A DNA stretch of 51,416 bases from an uncultured Rickettsiales bacterium (GCA_900551865.1 URXV01000009.1:1-51416); one strand, 5' to 3'. Numbered from the stretch's first letter, positions 17,731 to 26,103 are shown. Numbers and translations: made by a program. The notes: generated by a model not told the origin, from the letters alone.

Positions 17731-17758
17731 TTTACATACAATTATTTCGTATTAAATG
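17731..17758 (+). promoter_or_regulatory. Promoter candidate of the 17.8-kb RNA
   Basis: TTTACA (17731-17736), then a 16-base spacer and TAAATG (17753-17758). The -35 is good and the -10 is weak. Confidence 0.35.
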
Positions 17759-17759
17759 G

Positions 17760-17953
17760 CGTTTTAGCCGTCCTCAGGCTAAAATATTGTTCTTATACCG
17801 GAGTAACTCCAAAGGTTAACGTCAGGGTATAAAGAGGCGCTTAGCAGCGTTAAGGATTAAAGATTATGAGATTACGAAAAGCATGCAGGGAAGCTTTGTC
17901 GTAAGCTCAAAACAGGCTGGAAAAAACAAACCGTTTTCCGGCCTGCTTTTTTA
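17760..17953 (+). ncRNA. Candidate small structured RNA in the radC downstream gap
   Basis: A chain of hairpins runs through this non-coding gap. They are TTTTAGCC/GGCTAAAA (about 17762-17784) and TTATACC/GGGTATAA (about 17793-17832), the latter enclosing GGAG/CTCC. A small GCGC/GCGT-type stem lies near 17838-17850, and TTACGA-AAAGC pairs with GCTTT-g-TCGTAA (about 17873-17904). A 12-bp Rho-independent terminator ends it. The arrangement of one promoter-like element, about 190 bases and a terminator fits an independent sRNA. I do not recognise the family. The remainder of 17522-18110 is AT-rich, with only the promoter-like element of the next gene. Confidence 0.55.
17913..17953 (+). terminator. 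Terminator of the 17.8-kb RNA
   Basis: CAGGCTGGAAAA pairs with TTTTCCGGCCTG (12 bp, one wobble) around a nine-base loop, then CTTTTTT. Confidence 0.85.
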
Positions 17954-18032
17954 TTATAAAACCGGTTTTTTGATAAAACCCGGCAATTTCACGGCATTTA
18001 TATAAATTTGCCGTATTTTATGTAAAAAGTAC

Positions 18033-18058
18033 TTGACAAATGATTTTATTTCTGTCAA
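18033..18058 (+). promoter_or_regulatory. TTGACA box with inverted repeat upstream of the PRTase-like gene
   Basis: TTGACA (18033-18038) is mirrored by TGTCAA (18053-18058), a perfect 6-bp dyad spaced 14 bases. The first arm can serve as a -35. No clean -10 at 17 bases is visible. Confidence 0.35.
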
Positions 18059-18110
18059 TTTATAACAAGCAATGATAACTTTATGTTAAATAATTTTAAT
18101 TTTTACAATT

Positions 18111-18599
18111 ATGGAATTAAAAAATTTAGTTGCACACTATGCAACCAAAGGTGAAAAAGGTGTAGAAATCAATTTGGAAGCACTGTCTCAGGACAAACAC
18201 TTCCGTAGTCAGGCAGTACAGGCAGTTGTAAAGAAAGTGAAAGAAAATCCGCATGCTTGCGTTTTCTTCCCTTCGTACAAACCCGCCTGCGACCATAACC
18301 CGTTGGGAAAACTCATCAACGAGGTCGCATTAAGCCTTCAGGTCGAAACATTAGTTACGGGAAATTATGAAAAATTGAAAGATTTGCAAAATCCTGTAAA
18401 AGATGTAATTATCGTCAAGCAGTCTTTCCGTTCCGGCAAGGAATTAAAAGCGCAGATTGAAGAACTGAAAGCCATGGGATATGATGTGAGTGTCCTTTGC
18501 CTGATAGCACATTCCGGCGCCAAAGTTGAGGCTTTTGCCCATGAAAACGGAGTTCCCGTTTCGGCAATCGTCTACACAGACGAAATCTCTTATATTTGA
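18111..18599 (+). CDS. Degenerate phosphoribosyltransferase-like protein
   Basis: 162 residues, no signal or membrane segment. The second half resembles type I phosphoribosyltransferases (orotate PRTase-like). A beta strand runs into VKDVIIVKQSFRSGKELKAQ, where enzymes have a VVDDVITTG-type PRPP loop. A helix and the strand YDVSVLCLIAHSGAK follow, then a hood-like end VSAIVYTDEISYI. The paired acidic residues of the PRPP loop are absent (KQ instead of DD). It may therefore bind nucleotides without catalysis, as regulators such as PyrR derivatives do. The ATG has no Shine-Dalgarno and follows an AT-rich leader. A strong terminator follows. Family call is moderate; function unknown. Confidence 0.5.
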   Translation: MELKNLVAHYATKGEKGVEINLEALSQDKHFRSQAVQAVVKKVKENPHACVFFPSYKPACDHNPLGKLINEVALSLQVETLVTGNYEKLKDLQNPVKDVIIVKQSFRSGKELKAQIEELKAMGYDVSVLCLIAHSGAKVEAFAHENGVPVSAIVYTDEISYI

Positions 18600-18637
18600 C
18601 GCCAACCTTAATTGTAACCTTAAAGCCAAAAACACGT

Positions 18638-18666
18638 AAAGACCGGCATTGCCGGTCTTTTTTTGT
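18638..18666 (+). terminator. Terminator of the PRTase-like gene
   Basis: AAAGACCGGC / GCCGGTCTTT (10 bp) with an ATT loop, followed by TTTTT. Confidence 0.85.
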
Positions 18667-18743
18667 TGGATTATTTGCATTAATGTTTCAAATCCTGTAC
18701 GGGCGGGTTTTCTTGCCAATCGGAGAAAATCCGGATTCTCCGC

Positions 18744-19658
18744 CTAAGCTGTTGGTTCGCGTCCTCCGCGTCCGTTATGGCGCTGGTTGTAAAGCATCAT
18801 TGCCTTGCGTCTGGCTTCAGCCTTGTCTTCATTGTCTTTTTCACGTTTTTTCATCTGCTCCAAAGCTTTCGGATCAGCAAGGTGCTCTAGCTTCATTTTT
18901 TCGTCGGAAACAGCCAGAGCTGTCTCGGCAACGGCTTTAACGTCTTCCGGTTTGAAAACCTGATTGCCGTCTATGTCTTTAACCATCGGCAGAGCATCGC
19001 CAATCATCGCTGCTTTGCCGTTATTTTCATTGATTTGCAGCCCGTCATTTTTCATAAGGTCTTTCTGGCTTGCATCAACAGCCCTGTCAGCGCTGTTTTG
19101 CACATTATTCTGCATACGGTTTTCTTCATTGGCGGCATCAACATTTCTGTTGAATTTGTCAATTGTATTCATAACATCTGTTACGTCGGTACGCTGCTTG
19201 CCGTCTTTGCTGACCAAAACCCAGCTCGGTCCTTCCTGATGAATTTCCATGCCGCTGGGAAGTCTGACTTTGGAAAACATTTCTTTCATCTTTTGTTCCT
19301 GTTTTTCCGGCGTCAGCTCTTTTTCCTTATCTTTCTCTTTTTCTTTTTTCTTCTCTTTGTTTTTCTCTTCTATGTCTTTGGCCAATCCCGGTCCCTTAAG
19401 GTCAATTCCGGCTTTTTCGGCCTTTTTTTCCAATTCCGTGCCTTTTTTTGCCATTTCCGCTAAAGAAAGAGGCTTTAAGGCTTTTTTCCTGTCGCTGGTT
19501 TTAGTTTGTTCGTCAATAGGGCGGTTGGCAAATTGCTCCAGCCGTTTTCCGACAGGTTCGTTATGTCCGAGAACAACCGGGCGTACCCGCCTCAGGGCTT
19601 CTTCCAGAGCCGCTTTGCGTTCTTCCGGCGTTTTATTGTGTCTGATGGCGTTTTCCAT
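18744..19658 (-). CDS. Highly charged coiled-coil protein, unrecognised
   Basis: 304 residues, no signal peptide or membrane segment, so cytoplasmic or exported by an unseen route. Extremely rich in Lys/Glu, with a run of alternating KEK units at about 100-120 that predicts a long charged helix or coiled coil. A compact central part (LPSGMEIHQEGPSWVLVSKDG, about 133-153) looks like a small folded domain, followed by Asn/Asp-rich low-complexity helices and an Arg-rich tail. GGAGA precedes the ATG. The design resembles the 497-residue protein at 31755 in composition but no shared motif was found. No function assigned. Confidence 0.6.
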   Translation of the reverse strand: MENAIRHNKTPEERKAALEEALRRVRPVVLGHNEPVGKRLEQFANRPIDEQTKTSDRKKALKPLSLAEMAKKGTELEKKAEKAGIDLKGPGLAKDIEEKNKEKKKEKEKDKEKELTPEKQEQKMKEMFSKVRLPSGMEIHQEGPSWVLVSKDGKQRTDVTDVMNTIDKFNRNVDAANEENRMQNNVQNSADRAVDASQKDLMKNDGLQINENNGKAAMIGDALPMVKDIDGNQVFKPEDVKAVAETALAVSDEKMKLEHLADPKALEQMKKREKDNEDKAEARRKAMMLYNQRHNGRGGREPTA

Positions 19659-19724
19659 AACCGTTCTCCGTGCAATTCATATTAAATAAATTTTAGCATA
19701 AATTTTAAGAACCTGCAATACTTT

Positions 19725-20159
19725 TTAGTCGAAGATATCGTAAATTTTCGCCAGCAGGCTTGGCCGGTGCGGTTTGAATGCAAAATGCTTGAATAACAGA
19801 TAGTTGACGATAAGCAGGAAGGATATTGCCGCCGCTTGTGCCAGATACGGGTTCCAGTGTTCCCGCTCAATCAGGAAGGTTAAAATAAGGATGTTGATGA
19901 AATAGCTGCAAATCCATATCAGCAGAGATTTTGCATATTGATGCAAATGGTTCCCCTCTGCCGGAAAAACCAGAAATTTATAAGAAGCAAAAGCGATAAA
20001 GGACGAAACAAACCATGTCGCCGCCAGAAGCAGCTGGTATCTTTCCGGAGAAAAAAGTAGTGCCAGCCCGCTGAAAATCATAAAACGCAGAGCCATATTA
20101 ATCGAAGCCATAATGGCAAAACGCACTTTTTCATCTATGCCAAACCAGTATTTTCGCAT
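19725..20159 (-). CDS. GtrA-like membrane protein
   Basis: 144 residues with four hydrophobic helices and the GtrA pattern: an early VRFAIMASINMALRFMIF helix, FVSSFIAFASYKFLVFP and the closing LLIVNYLLFKHFAF. GtrA-family proteins are thought to flip polyprenyl-linked sugars used in cell-surface polysaccharide glucosylation. The start at 20159 has AAGGAGC upstream; an upstream in-frame start adds residues not typical of the family. It lies downstream of eptA, so a role in envelope glycosylation or modification is likely, but no partner glycosyltransferase is adjacent. Confidence 0.75.
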   Translation of the reverse strand: MRKYWFGIDEKVRFAIMASINMALRFMIFSGLALLFSPERYQLLLAATWFVSSFIAFASYKFLVFPAEGNHLHQYAKSLLIWICSYFINILILTFLIEREHWNPYLAQAAAISFLLIVNYLLFKHFAFKPHRPSLLAKIYDIFD

Positions 20160-20324
20160 ATTCCGCTCCTTATGACAGACAGAAGAAATGTCTGTATGCC
20201 GGGTCAATATAATCTGTCTGTCTTGTTTTTCAATCAGCGGATTTTACTGTCAGGCAGCTTTGTCCGCCAACCGGCATGTCAGGTCAGTCTTCGCCCCAAG
20301 ACCGCTTGGCGGCAGGCGATGCCG

Positions 20325-21944
20325 TTACCGTCGGAAGCATAATGGGAAAATGTCGTTTTTTTCTTCGTAAGCCGTTGTTTTGATTGCAAGCAGGCGCAAG
20401 ACCGAATGAAAGTAGTTGTCGTGCGAAAAGGATTCCGTCTCGGCTCGTTCTTTCAGGCATGAGCCGTCAATCTTCATGGCACGCATCGTCTGTTCCGGCA
20501 GCCATAAAATCATCGGCACTTTTTTCTGCTCTTTCGGCGCGATGGCGTAGGGCAGGCCGTGCAGGTAAATATTGTTTTCTCCCAGCGATTCGCCGTGGTC
20601 GGAAACATAAAGCATAGCGCTTTGCAGATTATTGTGGCGCTTGAGGATGTCTATAACGGAAGCGATAATATAGTCAGTATAGACAATGGTGTTGTCATAG
20701 GAATTGACAATCTGCTGTTGCGAACAGTCCTGCAGGTTGGCCGTGTCGCAGGCGGGCGTAAAACGTTTGAATTTGTCGGGATAGCGTTTATAGTACGTCG
20801 GCCCGTGGCTGCCCATCATATGTAAAACGATAACCGTGTTTCGGGTTATGGTTTGGAGTTCTTCTTCCAATCCGTCTAACAGGATTTCGTCATGGCAATA
20901 ATTCCCGAAACAATAAGGCTGCTTATTGCCTTGTTTGGCATCGGTTTTGCCGATTCTGTCGCAGACTTTTTTGCAGCCGTCGTCATTGTCTTTCCAAAAA
21001 ACGTCATATCCGGCAGCTTTGGCGATATCCAGCAGGTTTTGCATATGCTGGGCGTCCGTAACGTCAAATTCTTTTCTGCCCAGTTTGGAAAACATGCAGG
21101 GAAGTGATACCGCTGTCGCCGTTCCGCAGGAACTGACATCTTTAAAGGCAATGATTTCGCCGTTTTGTGCCAGCAATGGATTCGTCTGCCTGTTATAGCC
21201 GTATAGGGAAAAGTTTTGCGCTCTGGCCGTTTCTCCGACGATTAAGACCATCACCCGCGGTTTTCCGTCCTGAGTGGGAATAGTTTGCGGCGCCTTGTCC
21301 AGAATGACAAATTCCCTTTTGGCGTCAGCAGTACGTTTATAATACCGTCCGACCGCGTAAATATAATTGAATGTATTGATATAATAGCGAACCTGTTTGT
21401 TATTGCGTCCGAAAGAAGCATATTCTTTGTATGAAACGGCGGCAATGGCGCCGACAACGGAAAGTCCGAGCAGGAACAGCAGCAGCCGGCGGCGGATTTC
21501 TTTGCCGAACGAGGCAAATTCTATATGGGTACGGTATACCAAAACCGCGGGCAGAATGCCGACAATCAGGATATAAAAAGCGGCGTGGAGCGTAATCAAA
21601 TCGGCAGCTTCCCTCGGCGTTGTTTCGGCAATGTTGCGTATCATGTCAGAGTTAATGACGACGCCGAAATTCTGCAGGGCGTAATCCGATGCCGCGGATA
21701 AAACCATCAGCAGCATAACCAGAGGTTTGCCGATACGGGGAACGACAAGCAGGCTGAAAAACCAAAACAACGGAACGTAAATAAAAAACGGCAGGCTGAG
21801 GGCAAAAAACAGGACGGAAAAACTGTTGATATCAGTTTTTTCGCAGGCAAACTGCCAGAACTTGATGTTCAAAGCAATGGCAAAATAGGCGCTGGTCAGG
21901 GCAATAAAAGCCGTAGAGCTGAGATTAAGATTATTTTTGGTCAT
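20325..21944 (-). CDS. eptA: Lipid A / LPS phosphoethanolamine transferase
   Basis: 539 residues. Five N-terminal membrane helices (about 1-175) anchor a periplasmic alkaline-phosphatase-type domain. Catalytic features: Glu238 in VGETARAQNFSLYGYN, nucleophile Thr275 in SSCGTATAVSLPC, and zinc ligands Asp449-His450 in SDHGES and His462 in YLHGLPYA. Paired cysteines typical of the periplasmic domain are present. The enzyme moves phosphoethanolamine from phosphatidylethanolamine to lipid A or core, lowering negative charge and giving polymyxin resistance. Its neighbours (PAP2 phosphatase, lipid kinase, PmrAB-like system) support lipid A rather than another acceptor, though core sugars remain possible. 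AAGGA precedes the ATG. Confidence 0.85.
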   Translation of the reverse strand: MTKNNLNLSSTAFIALTSAYFAIALNIKFWQFACEKTDINSFSVLFFALSLPFFIYVPLFWFFSLLVVPRIGKPLVMLLMVLSAASDYALQNFGVVINSDMIRNIAETTPREAADLITLHAAFYILIVGILPAVLVYRTHIEFASFGKEIRRRLLLFLLGLSVVGAIAAVSYKEYASFGRNNKQVRYYINTFNYIYAVGRYYKRTADAKREFVILDKAPQTIPTQDGKPRVMVLIVGETARAQNFSLYGYNRQTNPLLAQNGEIIAFKDVSSCGTATAVSLPCMFSKLGRKEFDVTDAQHMQNLLDIAKAAGYDVFWKDNDDGCKKVCDRIGKTDAKQGNKQPYCFGNYCHDEILLDGLEEELQTITRNTVIVLHMMGSHGPTYYKRYPDKFKRFTPACDTANLQDCSQQQIVNSYDNTIVYTDYIIASVIDILKRHNNLQSAMLYVSDHGESLGENNIYLHGLPYAIAPKEQKKVPMILWLPEQTMRAMKIDGSCLKERAETESFSHDNYFHSVLRLLAIKTTAYEEKNDIFPLCFRR

Positions 21945-21990
21945 TTTGGGTAGTCCTTAAGATAGGGAGATGTTCATAATGTCGTTGGTT

Positions 21991-22605
21991 TCAGTATGAA
22001 ATTAAATTGAGCAGAAAGCCGGTAACCAGCGGAATTGTAAAGTTGTCATCGATTCGGAGCTCTTTTTCAAAAAATTCGGCAGCAGTGGCAGTTAATGCTG
22101 TGAAAAAGGCTGTTGCAGGCGGCAATGCCGGGAAGAAACAGGATATTATGCCTAGGGCGCTGATAAAAAAGGCAAGTGTTCCCTCCGGAGATTTACCGTT
22201 ATGGAAACGGAAACTGCCCCAGAATCTGCCGCACAAGGCAGCGTTGGAATCGGCAATCAGCATGACGCACATGGCCGCTGCTGCCGCTTTGGGGGCAAAA
22301 CAGACCGAAACGGTAAGCGCCGCTGCCAGAATATAAACCGATCCGCTCGGCGTAAAGGTAGAATGGCTGATTTCCCGGTTTCTCAGCGTCTTGATAAACA
22401 TCTTTTTAAATAGCGTACCGATAACAGCCGTTCGCTGATAAGCCGCATACTCAACAAACAGGTTGGCGGCAAGCAGGGAGAAAAAAAGCAGGATGCTCCA
22501 GTTGCGCGGAGCGGTAAAGATAAACAGCGGCATCCAGAGTGAACTTAAGTGTACGGCTTTGCGGTAAAGTTCCGTCTTTATTGCTTTTGACTTAAAATCA
22601 GGCAT
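21991..22605 (-). CDS. CTP-type lipid kinase (dolichol/phytol kinase family)
   Basis: 204 residues with about six membrane helices. The start ELYRKAVHLSSLWMP and the later blocks DSNAALCGRFWG and HNGKSPEGTLAFF match the dolichol kinase / phytol kinase / CTP-dependent diacylglycerol kinase superfamily, where the acidic and KS-EG residues bind the nucleotide. It should phosphorylate a membrane alcohol such as undecaprenol, diacylglycerol or farnesol. Set beside a PAP2 phosphatase and EptA, recycling of diacylglycerol released by EptA is an attractive role (inference). Start chosen after AAAGGA; in-frame ATG codons further upstream overlap the PAP2 gene. Confidence 0.65.
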   Translation of the reverse strand: MPDFKSKAIKTELYRKAVHLSSLWMPLFIFTAPRNWSILLFFSLLAANLFVEYAAYQRTAVIGTLFKKMFIKTLRNREISHSTFTPSGSVYILAAALTVSVCFAPKAAAAAMCVMLIADSNAALCGRFWGSFRFHNGKSPEGTLAFFISALGIISCFFPALPPATAFFTALTATAAEFFEKELRIDDNFTIPLVTGFLLNLISY

Positions 22606-22636
22606 ATCAATGTCCTTTCTGATGGTTTTTGTTTTT

Positions 22637-23365
22637 TTATAATTTATGTTCATACAGTCTTGTTGTTGTGTGAGATACTGGGGTTTCGGTTTCAGGCTGG
22701 TTTGCGCAGTTTTCGGCAATAAACATTGTCTCGTATGTCACCCAGATGCCGCAGCCTGTAAGCAGCATGGCAAAATAGACGTCCGTAAGGAAATGGTAGC
22801 CGCCTAAAATCCTGCTTGCAGCAATGGTTAAGACGATTCCAACCGCCGCCGTAAGGGACGGTATTCGGATTCTCTGCGGCATGACCAGCGCCAGGGCAAA
22901 CAGCCACATGGCAAAGGACGTATGTCCGGAAATAAAGGAGTCTCCGGCCGGGCAGAAAGATTTTACAAAAGCGCCGGTAAAGGGGCAGTCACCGGTGAAA
23001 AAATCTGTCTGATAAGGCCTTGCCCGCCGGAAAAATATTTTGAAGCCGTACGGCAAAGCTGTGCACCAGCCGAAAAATGAAATGCATAAAAACAACATCG
23101 TTTTGGCATTAATAAAGTTTAACTTGTTGCTGATGAGTGTGCGGAACTTTTGCTTCAGGGCGAAAATGCCGCAAACGGCGGCAAATAAGGCGCAAATGGC
23201 ATATTCTCCATATGTGTCCGCTGCATCCACGAATACAGTATTGCGCAGATAAAAGCCGTTTTGGTAAATCAGGCCGGTCAGAAACAGGTCGCATTGTTCC
23301 GAGTAGCGGATAAGCAAAATGCTGGCTGCCGTCCCCGCCGTAATAAAAAAGGTTGTAGGTTTCAT
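22637..23365 (-). CDS. PAP2-family membrane phosphatase
   Basis: 242 residues with about six membrane helices. The three PAP2 motifs are intact: KIFFRRARP, SFISGHTS with the central Ser-Gly-His, and SRILGGYHFLTDV with the nucleophilic His and Asp. Such enzymes dephosphorylate lipid phosphates in the periplasm, including undecaprenyl-PP, PgpB substrates and lipid A 1-phosphate (LpxE). The eptA-containing operon favours a lipid A or diacylglycerol-phosphate substrate. The start has GGGAG upstream; a longer in-frame start exists but adds poorly conserved residues. First gene of the minus-strand operon. Confidence 0.8.
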   Translation of the reverse strand: MKPTTFFITAGTAASILLIRYSEQCDLFLTGLIYQNGFYLRNTVFVDAADTYGEYAICALFAAVCGIFALKQKFRTLISNKLNFINAKTMLFLCISFFGWCTALPYGFKIFFRRARPYQTDFFTGDCPFTGAFVKSFCPAGDSFISGHTSFAMWLFALALVMPQRIRIPSLTAAVGIVLTIAASRILGGYHFLTDVYFAMLLTGCGIWVTYETMFIAENCANQPETETPVSHTTTRLYEHKL

Positions 23366-23741
23366 CGTATTCTCCCGTAAGGATAAAATTGCGTCCCATA
23401 AGAATAGGTTTGTTTCCGAATTTAATATCCAAACTGAAATCAATCTGAAAATTTTTAAAATAAAAATAAATAAACCGATTTACTTTTTTTGCGTATTAGT
23501 AATAAGATAGATTTGCAGACAGGCAAGCTCCGGAGCCGAAAAGGTGTCTCAATCCTATCTTCGTTTTATTTTATAAGCGGGAGCAGGCAAGATATCTCAA
23601 TCCTGGCGAATGTCTGCCCGCGCCGGCAAAAATTGTCCGCAACCAACTCCGCTGTCCTGAAAGGATAAAACGGCAGATATAAAAAACGCGGCAGTATATA
23701 AGCGACAACATATAATGAACAGGGTAATGAATGAGGCGGTA
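23366..23741. promoter_or_regulatory. Divergent control region between PAP2-eptA operon and the two-component system
   Basis: 376 bases between divergent start codons. It contains a repeated TCTCAATCCT (23547-23556 and 23595-23604), with GCAGGCAAG-type sequence shortly upstream of each copy, giving two imperfect direct repeats 48 bases apart. These could be response-regulator sites. No clear -35/-10 pair stands out. Confidence 0.35.
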
Positions 23742-24428
23742 ATGAAAATCTTGCTTGTTGAGGATGACGTAAAACTGGGCAAAGCGACGAGCGAATTGCT
23801 GGCGTATGAAGGGTGCGCCGTGGATTGGGCGCAGGATGGGGCGGAAGCCGTGGCTTTGGTAAAGGATAGTCTGTCCGTAAGCTATGATATTGTGCTGCTG
23901 GACTGGATGTTGCCGGAAATCAGCGGGGTAGAAATATGCCGCTTGTTGCGAAACAAATATAATTTTCAGGGCGGCATTATTTTTGTGACGGCAAAAGGCG
24001 AGGTGGAAGACTGCGTGCGCGCTTTGGATACGGGCGCAGACGATTTTATGGTTAAGCCGTTTAAGATAAAAGAGCTGGTTGCCCGGATAAACGCTGTTGA
24101 CCGTCGCAAGAGCAAACCTTTTGTCGACAGGGTGTATGCCCGGGGCGCTGTCGAAATCAACCGGGACTTGCATACGGTATGCAGCGGGGGCAGGGAAGTG
24201 CATTTGCGCAAAAAAGAGTTTGATTTGTTTGAAATGCTGTTTGTTAATCTGAATAATGTTCTGACCCGTACGGCTATTTTTGAAAAAATCTGGAGTGATA
24301 AACTGGACACGAATATGGAAAGTCTGGATTCGCATATTTATATGTTGCGCAAAAGCCTGAAACTATTGCCTGAAATCCGGATAAAAATGGTAAAAAACAT
24401 CGGTTATAAAATGGAAATAGAGCCATGA
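23742..24428 (+). CDS. OmpR/PhoB-family response regulator
   Basis: 228 residues. Receiver domain with acidic pocket (VEDD at 6-9), phosphorylation site Asp54 (LLDWMLPEISG), Thr83 and Lys105, then a winged-helix DNA-binding domain (about 130-226) with RKKEFDLFEMLF and SHIYMLRKSL. It forms an operon with the histidine kinase, overlapping it as ATGA. Divergent from a PAP2-lipid kinase-eptA operon, it is the obvious candidate regulator of lipid A modification, in analogy to PmrA; this is inference from position. Start at MKILLVEDD has GAGG upstream. Confidence 0.9.
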   Translation: MKILLVEDDVKLGKATSELLAYEGCAVDWAQDGAEAVALVKDSLSVSYDIVLLDWMLPEISGVEICRLLRNKYNFQGGIIFVTAKGEVEDCVRALDTGADDFMVKPFKIKELVARINAVDRRKSKPFVDRVYARGAVEINRDLHTVCSGGREVHLRKKEFDLFEMLFVNLNNVLTRTAIFEKIWSDKLDTNMESLDSHIYMLRKSLKLLPEIRIKMVKNIGYKMEIEP

Positions 24429-25681
24429 TAGAAAAAATACGCCGGGCTTTGATTGTCAAATATACCGCAGTGATTGCCTGTATATTGTTTTTAGGCTTTG
24501 CAGCAAGTTATGCCGCATATCGTCATAACGGGATAAAGCTTTTGCAGGACAGTCTGTATGATTATCTGGAAGAAGAAATTTGGGAAGCGCGGGAATACTT
24601 CCGCCATGGCGGAGGAAGTCCGGAAACGCATACAATCAATTCAGATATCCAGTCTCTGCATAATTTTACCTACTGGTTGCTGGACGGCAAAATTATCCGC
24701 GCCGAACAGCCGGGAAACAATGTTATCGCCCGCCAGTTGGAGCAAAGGCTGCTGGCGAAAACATATCAACCGGGAAGAATCTATCACGAAAATATGAAAA
24801 CCGGTAAACAAAAATGGTATTTTATTGTCATAAAACAAGATATCCGGTTGTCCGCATCGCAGCAGGGGACTGTTTTTGTCCTTGCCAATTATACGCCGGT
24901 GCGGAAAAATGCCAAGGCTTATATCAAGATAGCGCTGACTGCTGCCGGAATTATAATTGTGCTGGCTTATTTGGTCGGCAGTTTTTTTGTTTCTCGTTCG
25001 ATGAAATATATAGAGCAAAGCTACCAAAAGCAAAAGCAGTTTGTATCCGACGCGGCACATGAATTGCGCACGCCGCTGACAATTCTGTACTCGTACGCCG
25101 AACTTCTTGAATATAATCCCAAACAGACCGGTGTAATAGCGGAACTTAAAGATGAAATTCAGCACATAAACGAAATGGTAGACAGGCTTTTGGCCATTGC
25201 CCGTTATGATAATTCAAAAGTAATAATGCATAATGAACGGTTTTCCGTCAACCGGCTGGCAGCATCAGCCATAAAATCAATGTCCAGACTGTGCCCGCCC
25301 GGAACGTTTGAATTAAAAAGCCAAACCGGCAATATTGAACTGACGGCTGACAAGGTTATGATTCGCCAGTTGTTGGGTATCTTGCTGGACAACGCGGTAA
25401 AATATACCGGAGACAATAAAAAAATAGCCATAACGCTGGAAAAAACTGCGTCATCTGTCAAAATAACTGTAAAAGATAACGGAATAGGCATAAGCGAAGA
25501 AGATTTGCCGCATATTTTTGACCGTTTCTGGCGGGCGGAAAAGTCAAGGCATCAAAAAGGCCTGGGCCTGGGATTGTCACTGGCTGAAACAATTGTCAGC
25601 CTGCACGGAGGGACAATCCGGGCGGGGAGCGAACTTGGACGCGGAACTGAATTTGAGATAATTTTGCCGGTTCGGCAATAA
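24425..25681 (+). CDS. Sensor histidine kinase, PmrB/QseC-like
   Basis: 418 residues. Membrane helices at about 11-32 and 164-188 enclose a periplasmic sensor of about 130 residues. Then come a HisKA domain with the phospho-acceptor His212 (DAAHELRTP) and a HATPase_c domain: N box Asn323 (LDNAVKYT), DNGIGIS (351-357) and GLGLGLS (379-385). There is no room for a full HAMP domain between the second helix and His212, which is unusual for this class and implies direct coupling. The acidic EEEIWEAREYF stretch after the first helix could sense cations or peptides. Translationally coupled to the regulator. Confidence 0.9.
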   Translation: MIEKIRRALIVKYTAVIACILFLGFAASYAAYRHNGIKLLQDSLYDYLEEEIWEAREYFRHGGGSPETHTINSDIQSLHNFTYWLLDGKIIRAEQPGNNVIARQLEQRLLAKTYQPGRIYHENMKTGKQKWYFIVIKQDIRLSASQQGTVFVLANYTPVRKNAKAYIKIALTAAGIIIVLAYLVGSFFVSRSMKYIEQSYQKQKQFVSDAAHELRTPLTILYSYAELLEYNPKQTGVIAELKDEIQHINEMVDRLLAIARYDNSKVIMHNERFSVNRLAASAIKSMSRLCPPGTFELKSQTGNIELTADKVMIRQLLGILLDNAVKYTGDNKKIAITLEKTASSVKITVKDNGIGISEEDLPHIFDRFWRAEKSRHQKGLGLGLSLAETIVSLHGGTIRAGSELGRGTEFEIILPVRQ

Positions 25682-25716
25682 TACCGTAAAGTGGACAGAC
25701 AGGCCTTTACATCGTT

Positions 25717-25765
25717 ACGAAAGTCGTTACATAACCACTGCATAGCCATAAAAGTCGTTATATCG
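25717..25765 (+). repeat. Direct repeats downstream of the kinase gene
   Basis: AAAGTCGTTACATA near 25720 and AAAGTCGTTATAT near 25751 are near-identical and 31 bases apart, with a third partial copy (ATCGTTACG) just upstream. Further on, GCCGGA/TCCGGC (25777-25803) can form a terminator-like hairpin. Significance unknown. Confidence 0.4.
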
Positions 25766-25887
25766 CCACAAAATGAGCCGGATGCTGACATATTCTGTCC
25801 GGCAAATATTTTAATCTGAAACAGGCTGTTCAGTTTCAGGGTTAGAAGACATATTATACAAATTAGGAGGTTGTAAATTTTTTTTTA

Positions 25888-25916
25888 TTGACATTCCGAA
25901 AACCTTCGTTTATATA
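25888..25916 (+). promoter_or_regulatory. Consensus promoter of tRNA-Thr
   Basis: TTGACA (25888-25893), 17 bases, TATATA (25911-25916). It lies about 17 bases before the mature tRNA. Confidence 0.8.
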
Positions 25917-25932
25917 AAACTTCACGATAAAT

Positions 25933-26008
25933 GCCGACATAGCTCAGTTGGTAGAGCAACTGATTTGTAATCAGTGGGTCGGGAGTTCAAGTCTCTCTGT
26001 CGGCACCA
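25933..26008 (+). tRNA. tRNA-Thr (anticodon TGT), CCA encoded
   Basis: Complete cloverleaf: acceptor GCCGACA / TGTCGGC, D-arm GCTCAGTTGGTAGAGC, anticodon stem CTGAT/ATCAG with loop TTTGTAA (TGT, reading ACA), and T-arm around GGGAGTTCAAGTCTCTC. Discriminator A and a genomically encoded CCA end it at 26008. A consensus promoter drives it. The accessory, decayed stretch begins directly after it, as often seen at tRNA integration sites, but no integrase or repeated tRNA end was found. Confidence 0.96.
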
Positions 26009-26103
26009 GCATTTTACAGTATTTCTCAGCGCTCTTTAGCTTTTTTCCCCTCTTCAGATTCTGTATTCTTTCGTTAACAGGATCCAAAATAGTTTTTTTT
26101 GAT

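Noticed and set aside
20265..20316. CCGCCAA/TTGGCGG inverted repeat between gtrA and eptA as a terminator
   Set aside because: The loop is over 35 bases and no T-run follows; pairing of seven bases at that distance is weak evidence.
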